Source: an uncultured Dietzia sp. (lineage in GTDB: Bacteria > Actinomycetota > Actinomycetes > Mycobacteriales > Mycobacteriaceae). From it: a stretch of 5,053 bases of DNA. Location of the stretch: positions 1-5,053 of the forward strand of contig CAMNYG010000135.1 of NCBI GenBank assembly GCA_946570335.1, read 5' to 3'. Below the pieces are notes generated by a model. It was given only the letters and a program-made list of their open reading frames with translations, was not told where the DNA came from and ran no database searches. Positions 1-4,542 of the stretch are shown here, piece after piece; the first letter of the stretch is position 1, and the number at the start of each line of letters is the position of its first letter. The translations under genes were made by a program, and so were the position numbers.

Positions 1-449
1 CCGCGCTGGCCCCCTCGTTCGCGGACCTGCCGGGCGGGTCACCGCTGCGGCTGGTTGACGGCCGTATCGTCCAGTCGCCCGCCGGGGACGTGCCGGAGTC
101 TTCTCCGACGGCCGGCGGGGTGCCCGCGAACCGGGACGTGGACGCCGAGTTGGCGGAGCTGCGCAAGCGCGGGAAGACGATCGAGGCCCTGGACGGTGTC
201 GTGGTGGGGATGACGCTGGTGGCGTTCCTCATCCTGCAGTTCGTGGTGGGGTGGGGTTTCGCGTGGATCGTGTGGCCGTCGCTGGCATTGACGCTGGGAA
301 TCCCGCGGCTGGTCCTGCGCTACGACGACGACGACGAGAAGACCTACGAGAAGCTCAAGAAGGCCGATCAGAAGGCGCGTGAGGACCGGCTGCGCGCGGC
401 CAACGAGCGGATCCGTGAGCTGGGCGACGGGCGAGAAAAAGGCCTCTGA
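1..449 (+). CDS. DUF1707-type two-TM membrane protein, C-terminal part (5' end outside window)
   Basis: The frame is open from the window edge (first full codon at 3) to the TGA at 447-449, giving 148 visible residues. The first visible residues, ALAPSFADLP, look like the end of a DUF1707 domain, which typically closes with a 'eLaaLlaDLP' motif; the rest of that domain would lie upstream. A linker rich in Gly/Pro/Asp follows, then a hydrophobic hairpin of two membrane segments (about visible residues 66-83 and 86-102, with a WIVWP turn), as in actinobacterial DUF1707-plus-2TM proteins. The tail (about 103-148) starts with four Asp and a Glu, is strongly charged (K/E/R/D) and probably helical or coiled-coil on the cytoplasmic side. 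A GTG at 90 could serve as a start but has no good Shine-Dalgarno and would drop the DUF1707 end, so I read the gene as partial. Function is unknown; a small membrane-associated or regulatory role is typical of the family. It is convergent with the transporter at 501-1856. Confidence -1.
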   Translation, partial: ALAPSFADLPGGSPLRLVDGRIVQSPAGDVPESSPTAGGVPANRDVDAELAELRKRGKTIEALDGVVVGMTLVAFLILQFVVGWGFAWIVWPSLALTLGIPRLVLRYDDDDEKTYEKLKKADQKAREDRLRAANERIRELGDGREKGL

Positions 450-488
450 CCTGCGGTGCCCTGAATGGGGCGAGCACGGCACCCCAGG
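450..488. terminator. Candidate bidirectional terminator hairpin between convergent genes
   Basis: CCTGCGGTGCC (450-460) pairs with GGCACCCCAGG (478-488), 11 positions with one mismatch, around a 17-nt loop. It begins right after the stop of the upstream + strand gene and lies 12 nt past the stop of the - strand transporter, where a shared terminator is expected. There is no T-tract, which is common in high-GC actinobacteria. The long loop keeps confidence moderate. Confidence -1.
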
Positions 489-500
489 TCGGAGGGGGTC

Positions 501-1856
501 TCAGGTGTCCTCGAGTGCGACACCCTTGCGCTCCGGAAGGGTGAAGGCCGCCAGGGCGGCGACGACGAAGGCCGCCGCGAACACCGCGAAGACCATGACC
601 GTGTCGCCCGTATCGAGCAGGAACGGCACGAGCAGTGGCGCGATGATGGAGGCGATCCGCCCGAATGCCGCGGCTGCGCCGGTGCCGGCACCGCGCGTCC
701 GGGTGGGGTACAGCTCCGGGCCGATCGCGTACAGGGCACCCCACGCCCCGAGGTTGAAGAACGAGAGCGCCATACCTGCCGCGATGATCGTGGCCGGGGA
801 TCCGGCGAGCCCGAACAGGCCGGCCGAGATCGCCGAGCCGAGCAGGAACACGGCGAGGGTGATGCGCCGTCCCCACACCTCGATCAGCCATGCGGCCACC
901 GCGTAACCGGGTAGCTGGGCAAGTGTGATGACGAGCGTGTAGCCGAAGGATCTGACCAGGTCGAAGCCCTGCGCGACGAGCAGGCTGGGGAGCCAGATGA
1001 ACGCGCCGTAGTAGGAGAAGTTGATCCCGAACCACACGATCCACAGGGCGCCGGTGCGGCGGCGCAGGCGGGGCGACCAGATGGACTCGAGAGGCTCGTC
1101 GGCGACGGCCGAGGGAGCGGCGGGTGCGGCGGCCTGTGCCCCGGCCTCGGCGGAGGGGACGGCCTCGTGGTGGATACCGGCGGAGGCCTCGAATTCGCGG
1201 ACCACGCGCTCGGCCTCGGCGTGGCGGCCCTTCGATTCGAGGTATCGCACCGACTCGGGCAGCCCGAACCGGATGACCAGTGCGTACGCGGCGGGGACGA
1301 GGCCGATCGCCAGGGCCCAGCGCCAGCCGTCGTCGCTGAGCGGCACCACGAAGTAGCCGATCACCGCGGCCATGATCCATCCGACGGCCCAGAATCCCTC
1401 AAGGATCACCACCACGCGGCCGCGGATACTGCGGGGCGCGAACTCGCTGACCAGCGTGGACGCCACCGGCAGCTCGGCGCCCAGGCCCAGCCCCACGATG
1501 AAGCGCAGCACGATGAGCATCGCGATGCCCGTCGACAGGGCCGCAGCTCCGGTGGCGATGCCGTAGACGAGCAGCGTGGCGGCGAAGACCTGGCGGCGGC
1601 CGATCTTGTCCGCGAGCAGCCCGCCGAGTGCCGCGCCCACGGCCATGCCCACGAACCCGATCGAGCCGATCCACGACAGCTCGGTGGGCGTGAGCGACCA
1701 GTGGACGGCCAACGCCGCCATGACGAAGGAGATGAGGCCGACGTCCATGGCGTCCAGGGCCCAGCCGAGGCCCGAGCCGAGCAGCAGCTTCCGGTGCTTA
1801 CGGGTGAACGGCAAGCCGTCGAGCCGTTCGGTGCGCGTTGTCGTGGGCGGGGTCAT
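501..1856 (-). CDS. MFS transporter, NiaP/YceI-like (metabolite:H+ symporter group)
   Basis: This encodes a 451-residue inner-membrane secondary transporter of the major facilitator superfamily with the usual 12 TM segments in two halves. TM1 carries LDAMDVG (D35, D38). The TM2-3 loop has motif A, GLLADKIGRR (79-88). TM4 has GLGLGAELPVAST (about 122-134), followed by RGRVVVILEGFWAVGW. The second half has NFSYYGAFIWLPSL (279-292), TLAQLPGYAVAAW (311-323), FFNLGAWGALYAIGPELYPT (366-385) and RGAGTG. This set is the one I associate with Bacillus NiaP/YceI (niacin permease) and relatives. A charged, then Ala/Pro-rich cytoplasmic loop (about 200-262) joins the halves. Start: ATG at 1856 gives a normal family N-terminus; the open frame runs to 2162, but that part is antisense to the cysteine-rich gene and looks non-coding. 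The nearest GGAG is 13 nt upstream, a long spacing. It lies 41 bp after the cysteine-rich gene and is probably co-transcribed. No niacin or NAD genes are nearby, so the substrate is not proven; aromatic acids or other small metabolites are possible. Confidence -1.
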   Translation of the reverse strand: MTPPTTTRTERLDGLPFTRKHRKLLLGSGLGWALDAMDVGLISFVMAALAVHWSLTPTELSWIGSIGFVGMAVGAALGGLLADKIGRRQVFAATLLVYGIATGAAALSTGIAMLIVLRFIVGLGLGAELPVASTLVSEFAPRSIRGRVVVILEGFWAVGWIMAAVIGYFVVPLSDDGWRWALAIGLVPAAYALVIRFGLPESVRYLESKGRHAEAERVVREFEASAGIHHEAVPSAEAGAQAAAPAAPSAVADEPLESIWSPRLRRRTGALWIVWFGINFSYYGAFIWLPSLLVAQGFDLVRSFGYTLVITLAQLPGYAVAAWLIEVWGRRITLAVFLLGSAISAGLFGLAGSPATIIAAGMALSFFNLGAWGALYAIGPELYPTRTRGAGTGAAAAFGRIASIIAPLLVPFLLDTGDTVMVFAVFAAAFVVAALAAFTLPERKGVALEDT

Positions 1857-1897
1857 GATCGTGACGCTACTCCGCCCCCGCGCAGGTCGGGCGAGCG

Positions 1898-2122
1898 TCA
1901 GGCCCGGTCCGCGACCCCGGCGTGCTCTGCGCAGTGGGCGCAGCAGTAGATGGTCCCGTCCACCTCCACACCGTGGCCCAGGATCCGGCAACCGCAATGA
2001 GCGCACGTGGGTGCCATCGCGTGGGCCGCGCACTCGAAGCTGTCGAACGTTCCGGACCGGTCGCCCTGGGTGAGGGTGAAGGCCTTGTCGTAGTCGTTTC
2101 CACAGGTGTCGCACGTCGCCAT
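1898..2122 (-). CDS. Small cysteine-rich, metallothionein-like metal-binding protein
   Basis: This encodes 74 residues with nine Cys and five His. C4-x2-C7 forms an N-terminal pair in MATCDTCGNDYDKAF. FDSFEC31AAH follows, then C40-x2-C43-x-C45 in CAHCGCRILGHG, and C60-C61-x2-C64 in YCCAHCAEH. The second half (about 40-67) resembles bacterial SmtA-type metallothionein in its C-x-C cluster, Gly/Val spacer, dGxxYCCxxCA block and trailing His. The N-terminal CxxC...C segment looks like a separate zinc-knuckle half. Likely role, by inference: binding Zn(II), Cu(I) or similar ions in the cytoplasm; a purely structural zinc ribbon is an alternative. There is no signal peptide or TM segment. Start: ATG at 2122 has a strong GAGGAGG 5 nt upstream; the frame extends to 2233, but the added N-terminus is Arg-rich and non-coding-like. 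It is first in a likely two-gene unit with the transporter and divergent from the peroxidase-related gene. Confidence -1.
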   Translation of the reverse strand: MATCDTCGNDYDKAFTLTQGDRSGTFDSFECAAHAMAPTCAHCGCRILGHGVEVDGTIYCCAHCAEHAGVADRA

Positions 2123-2127
2123 GTCCG

Positions 2128-2134
2128 CCTCCTC
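2128..2134 (-). promoter_or_regulatory. Ribosome binding site of the cysteine-rich gene
   Basis: GAGGAGG on the minus strand lies 5 nt before the ATG at 2122. It fixes this start over longer in-frame extensions and predicts strong translation. Confidence -1.
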
Positions 2135-2148
2135 GGTTCGTCGGTTCG
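2133..2148. repeat. Tandem 8-bp direct repeat in the leader of the cysteine-rich gene
   Basis: TCGGTTCG occurs twice without a gap (2133-2140 and 2141-2148), abutting the Shine-Dalgarno of the cysteine-rich gene. A short inverted repeat, GGCGC-TCG-GCGCC (2148-2160), follows directly. These could be operator or leader-RNA elements; a chance short repeat is also possible. Confidence -1.
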
Positions 2149-2160
2149 GCGCTCGGCGCC

Positions 2161-2187
2161 AACGTAAGACGGGCCGCAGGTCGTCAC
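2161..2187 (-). promoter_or_regulatory. Weak candidate promoter for the cysteine-rich gene and MFS unit
   Basis: On the minus strand TACGTT (2166-2161) fits the actinobacterial -10 pattern TANNNT, and GTGACG (2187-2182) matches 4 of 6 bases of TTGACA. The spacer is only 15 nt, shorter than usual. Transcription would start near 2154, at the GGCGC/GCGCC repeat. The call rests on pattern alone. Confidence -1.
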
Positions 2188-2288
2188 CACCGGTCGGGGA
2201 GCCCCGGCGCGGCCGGGATCCGCCCGCCTCCACGGATGGGGGGATCGGGCCTGATCCTCATCGTGGACGACGACGAGCAGCCATACCC

Positions 2289-2304
2289 TGTGAGCACGCT
2301 CACT
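2289..2304. promoter_or_regulatory. Candidate Crp/GlxR (cAMP receptor protein family) binding site
   Basis: TGTGAGCACGCTCACT fits the Crp-family consensus TGTGA-N6-TCACA at 9 of 10 defined positions. Its core GTGAGC-AC-GCTCAC has perfect 6-bp arms. Actinobacterial GlxR and mycobacterial Crp recognise closely similar sites. It sits in the divergent intergenic region, 60 bp before the peroxidase-related ATG (2364) and 167 bp before the cysteine-rich ATG (2122). A poor -10-like TACCCT (2284-2289) overlaps its left edge and I see no clear -10 downstream, so the sign of regulation and the target gene are not settled. Confidence -1.
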
Positions 2305-2353
2305 TTCCGTGAGCCGTCACGTCGGTGCCGCGCCCGGCGCCCCTGAGTTCCCC

Positions 2354-2357
2354 GGAG
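2354..2357 (+). promoter_or_regulatory. Ribosome binding site of the peroxidase-related gene
   Basis: GGAG lies 6 nt before the ATG at 2364 and supports this start over the in-frame GTG at 2325, which would add a Pro-rich stretch lacking family resemblance. Confidence -1.
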
Positions 2358-2363
2358 CCCCTC

Positions 2364-2936
2364 ATGTCCGATCGTTATCCCCTGGCCGAGCTCGACGACC
2401 TGCCCGATGACCTGCGCGAGCGCATCCTCGCCGAGCAGGAGAAGGCCGGGTTCGTCCCCGAGGTGTTCCTGATGTTCGGGCGCCGCCCGGCCGAGTCGCG
2501 GGCGTTCTTCGCGTACCACGACGCCCTCATGGAACGGGAGGGGAACCTGTCCAAGGCGGACAAGGAGATGATCGTGGTGACCGTCTCCGGGCAGAACAAC
2601 TGCCTGTTCTGCGTGGTGGCCCACGGGGCGATCCTGCGGATCGTCAAGAAGGATCCGTACATCTCCGACCAGCTGGCGGTGAGTTACCACAAGGCCGATC
2701 TGACCCCGCGCGAGCGCGCGATCTGCGAATTCGCCACCAAGGTCAATCTGCGCTCGGACGAATTGTGCGACGCGGACTTCGACGCCCTCTACGAGCACGG
2801 CCTGGACTCCGAGGACGCCTGGGACATCGCCGCCATCACCGGCCTGTTCGGTCTCAGCAACCGTCTCGCCAACGCCTCGGACATGCGCCCGAACCCCGAG
2901 TTCTACCTGATGGGGCGGGTGCCGCGACAAAAGTGA
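2364..2936 (+). CDS. Peroxidase-related enzyme, AhpD/carboxymuconolactone decarboxylase (CMD) fold
   Basis: This encodes a 190-residue cytoplasmic protein. The AhpD-like active site is seen at C80-x2-C83-x3-H87 within NNCLFCVVAHGA, preceded by the conserved acidic residue E68 in SKADKEMIVVTVSG (proton relay in AhpD). The N-terminal part, FVPEVFLMFGRRPAESRAFF (30-49), and the later LTPRERAICEFATKVN and AWDIAAITGLFGLSNRLAN blocks match the 'uncharacterized peroxidase-related enzyme' branch of the CMD family, whose members are about 180-200 residues. In AhpD the two cysteines reduce hydroperoxides or recycle a partner peroxidase; here the physiological substrate and reductant are unknown. No AhpC-type partner is in the window. 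The gene stands alone on the plus strand, divergent from the cysteine-rich gene, preceded by the Crp-like box and followed at once by a hairpin terminator. Family assignment is firm; the reaction is inferred. Confidence -1.
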   Translation: MSDRYPLAELDDLPDDLRERILAEQEKAGFVPEVFLMFGRRPAESRAFFAYHDALMEREGNLSKADKEMIVVTVSGQNNCLFCVVAHGAILRIVKKDPYISDQLAVSYHKADLTPRERAICEFATKVNLRSDELCDADFDALYEHGLDSEDAWDIAAITGLFGLSNRLANASDMRPNPEFYLMGRVPRQK

Positions 2937-2958
2937 CCCGCCCCGGGGTCGGGGCGGG
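2937..2958 (+). terminator. Hairpin terminator of the peroxidase-related gene
   Basis: CCCGCCCC (2937-2944) and GGGGCGGG (2951-2958) form a perfect 8-bp all-GC stem with a 6-nt loop, starting at the base after the TGA. It has no T-tract, as is frequent in high-GC actinobacteria. Confidence -1.
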
Positions 2959-2964
2959 CCATCT

Positions 2965-2982
2965 CCGGCCGGGGCCGGCCGG
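2965..2982 (-). terminator. Hairpin terminator of sodC
   Basis: CCGGCCG (2965-2971) pairs with CGGCCGG (2976-2982) around a 4-nt loop, beginning 3 nt beyond the sodC stop on the minus strand. With the adjacent hairpin at 2937-2958 it fills the 49-bp gap between the convergent genes. Confidence -1.
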
Positions 2983-2985
2983 GGC

Positions 2986-3672
2986 TCAGCTCTGCTCGTT
3001 GACGACACCGCACGCGATGCGGCTACCGCCGTCGCCGGCGCTCCGGGTGTCCTCGTCCGGCCCGTCGGGCGCATAGCGCTCGGGGATGTTGGCCAGATTG
3101 TCCGAATTCTCGTGGATCATCACGGCCGAGCCGTCGGCGTCGAGGAGTTGGTCCCGGTCCAGACGGTCGGTGAGAGTGACGATCTCACCGGTACCGTCGC
3201 CCGACACGTAGAGAGGCGGCAGGTCACCGGCGTGCTCCGGGTGGACGGCCTCGTCGTCGTCCCCCTTCAGGTGGCCCCCTGCGGACAGGAACGCTCCGCG
3301 CTCGCCGGGGTCAGCGGGGTTCTCGCTGTCCGGTTCACACAACCCGGTGGTGTGGATGTGCAGGCCGTGGAAACCGGGCGGCAGGCTCGTCGCGCGAGCG
3401 GTGACCAGGGTGCCGCCCTCCACCTCGGCGAACTCGACCGTGCCGCGCGGCTGGCCCTCGGGATCGACCAGTTCAGCGACGGCGAACTGCTCACCCTCGC
3501 TGGACTCCGCCTGCTCGGTGGTCTGCTCGCTCTGCGGCGTGACCTCGCCCTGCGCTGCCGGCGAGTCCTCCCCCGTCCCGCAGGACGCCGCCAGTAGCGC
3601 GGCCGCGGACAGTGCGACGAACGTGGATCCGCGGCGAACGCGCGGGATTGCGGTGATGGTGCGTGGAGTCAT
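2986..3672 (-). CDS. sodC: Superoxide dismutase [Cu-Zn], lipoprotein (SodC)
   Basis: This encodes a 228-residue exported enzyme that dismutates superoxide to H2O2 and O2 at the outer face of the membrane. The N-terminus has basic residues, a hydrophobic stretch (about 17-29) and a lipobox-like LAASC with the lipidated Cys at 31. A Glu/Gln/Ser/Thr-rich tether (33-62) leads to the catalytic domain (about 63-228). Expected copper ligands are H105, H107 (GLHIH), bridging H134 (GGHLKG) and H187 (VMIHENSDN). Zinc ligands are H134, H147 and D150 (HAGDLP), with H144 as the possible third His. C112 and C221 should form the disulfide, and R218 in SRIACGVV is the superoxide-guiding Arg. Start: ATG at 3672 has GAGGAGGA 6 nt upstream and gives a proper signal peptide; the frame continues to 3756 without one. 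It is monocistronic by context, convergent with the peroxidase-related gene and divergent from the prepilin peptidase. The zinc loop is shorter than in classic enzymes, but the active-site set is otherwise intact. Confidence -1.
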   Translation of the reverse strand: MTPRTITAIPRVRRGSTFVALSAAALLAASCGTGEDSPAAQGEVTPQSEQTTEQAESSEGEQFAVAELVDPEGQPRGTVEFAEVEGGTLVTARATSLPPGFHGLHIHTTGLCEPDSENPADPGERGAFLSAGGHLKGDDDEAVHPEHAGDLPPLYVSGDGTGEIVTLTDRLDRDQLLDADGSAVMIHENSDNLANIPERYAPDGPDEDTRSAGDGGSRIACGVVNEQS

Positions 3673-3678
3673 CGGAAG

Positions 3679-3686
3679 TCCTCCTC
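3679..3686 (-). promoter_or_regulatory. Ribosome binding site of sodC
   Basis: GAGGAGGA on the minus strand lies 6 nt before the ATG at 3672 and decides that start. Confidence -1.
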
Positions 3687-3728
3687 GTCGGCGGTGTGGC
3701 GCCGTCCCCCGCGGCGCCGATGGCGGCC

Positions 3729-3756
3729 ACCGTACCGGCCGCAATGTCCGGCGCAA
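3729..3756 (-). promoter_or_regulatory. Weak candidate sodC promoter flanked by an inverted repeat
   Basis: On the minus strand TACGGT (3734-3729) fits the TANNNT -10 pattern, with TTGCGC (3756-3751) 16 nt upstream matching only the TTG of a -35. An inverted repeat, GCGGCC (3723-3728) and GGCCGC (3737-3742), is centred on the putative -10, as an operator might be. This is pattern evidence only. Confidence -1.
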
Positions 3757-3818
3757 CCGCGCACCCGGCCGTGTGGGCCAAGTCCGGGCCTACGCCACGG
3801 CATCGTTGTGGCCGACGT

Positions 3819-3832
3819 CCTGCGTACGCAGG
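3819..3832. promoter_or_regulatory. Perfect 14-bp palindrome, candidate operator
   Basis: CCTGCGTACGCAGG is its own reverse complement. It lies in the 219-bp gap between divergent sodC (start 3672) and the prepilin peptidase (start 3892), 59 bp before the latter. A dimeric repressor site (for example of TetR type) is plausible. I do not recognise it as a known consensus, and in GC-rich DNA such a palindrome can arise by chance. The rest of the gap holds no gene I can support. Confidence -1.
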
Positions 3833-3891
3833 CCCGGGAGATGCGCCGGGGAGAGACCCCGCGCCGGAGCGCGCGATGATCAGATGGCGTC

Positions 3892-4542
3892 ATGCAGCTG
3901 GTGACCGCTCTCGTGACTGCGCTGGTGTGCGCCGTCCCGGCCGCCGCGCTGGGACGGTGGATGCGCACGCTCGCCGATTCCGATTCGCGCTGGCTGCGCA
4001 GTGGGCTGCACGTGGTGCTCGCGGCCGCCGGAGGATTCGGTGCCGCCTTCCTCGCCCACGGCTGGGCGGACCTGGTGACGTTCGCCGCGCTGGCGGTGGC
4101 CTGCGCCCTGCTGGTGACGGTCGACCTGGCGGTCTTCCGACTGCCCGACAAGGTCGTGCTGCCGATGTACCCGGTCGTGTTCGGTGGGCTGACCGTGGCC
4201 GCCGCCGAGTCCGACCAGTGGGGAGCACTCGGCCGCTCTGTGGCCGCAGCCGCCACCTTGTTGGCCTTCTACCTCGTGCTGGCCCTGATCAACCCCTCCG
4301 GGCTGGGGCTCGGAGATGTGAAGCTGTCCGGGCTGCTGGGCGCGTTCCTGGGATGGCTGGGCTGGCCGGCCGTCCTGGCGGGCACGCTGGCCGCGTTCGT
4401 CCTCAACGCCGTGGTGGCGCTGGGCCTGTTGGCCGCGCGTCGGGTGGGCTTCAAGAGCGGGATCGCCTTCGGTCCCGCCATGGTGATCGGCGCCGTGCTG
4501 GGTGCCGCCTACTCCACGGTCCGCTCGGCCACCCTCATCTGA
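3892..4542 (+). CDS. A24 family prepilin peptidase (TadV/CpaA-like, peptidase domain only)
   Basis: This encodes a 216-residue polytopic membrane aspartic protease that should cleave the leader of type IV or Flp-type prepilins on the cytoplasmic face. Catalytic aspartates are D78 in TVDLAVFRLPDKVVLP and D142 in the GxGD motif GLGLGDVKLSG (137-147). The C-terminal IAFGPAMVIGAVLGA matches the family's FGP segment. About seven hydrophobic segments are visible. It lacks the N-terminal methyltransferase domain and zinc-binding cysteines of PilD, so it is the short form. Start: ATG at 3892 is the first start after an in-frame TGA at 3877-3879. There is no close Shine-Dalgarno (GGAG at 3866-3869 is 22 nt away), so the message may be leaderless or weakly translated. 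No pilin, TadA ATPase or other pilus genes lie in the window. Its last 34 bp overlap the convergent TspO-like gene. The family call is secure; the substrate is unknown. Confidence -1.
   Translation: MQLVTALVTALVCAVPAAALGRWMRTLADSDSRWLRSGLHVVLAAAGGFGAAFLAHGWADLVTFAALAVACALLVTVDLAVFRLPDKVVLPMYPVVFGGLTVAAAESDQWGALGRSVAAAATLLAFYLVLALINPSGLGLGDVKLSGLLGAFLGWLGWPAVLAGTLAAFVLNAVVALGLLAARRVGFKSGIAFGPAMVIGAVLGAAYSTVRSATLI

Noticed and set aside
355..1380. Long minus-strand open frame of 341 codons
   Set aside because: It is out of frame within the MFS gene, extremely Arg-rich, and a typical GC-driven spurious frame.
1857..2162. In-frame N-terminal extension of the MFS transporter
   Set aside because: The extra 102 residues are Arg/Pro/Gly-rich, antisense-like relative to nothing functional and overlap the well-supported cysteine-rich gene on the same strand in another frame; the transporter begins normally at the ATG at 1856.
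2309..2320. GTGA-GCCG-TCAC as a second Crp-family site
   Set aside because: The spacer is 4 bp instead of 6, so it does not fit the consensus; at most it is an additional GTGAGC half-site.
2236..2346. Short + strand frame from an ATG reading MGGSGLILIVDDDEQPYP, resembling the start of a response-regulator receiver domain
   Set aside because: It stops after 36 codons, has no Shine-Dalgarno, contains the Crp-like box, and loses all resemblance after the Asp run. GTGGACGACGACGAG easily yields such a string by chance in GC-rich DNA.
2184..3074. Long minus-strand open frame of 296 codons across the peroxidase-related gene
   Set aside because: It is the antisense shadow of a firmly identified gene, with low-complexity composition and no recognisable domain.
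3694..3879. Small + strand frame ending 12 nt before the prepilin peptidase (possible leader peptide)
   Set aside because: It is Arg/Pro-rich with no ribosome binding site at its GTG starts and no family resemblance. A 23-codon piece from the GTG at 3808 looks slightly better but is not supportable.
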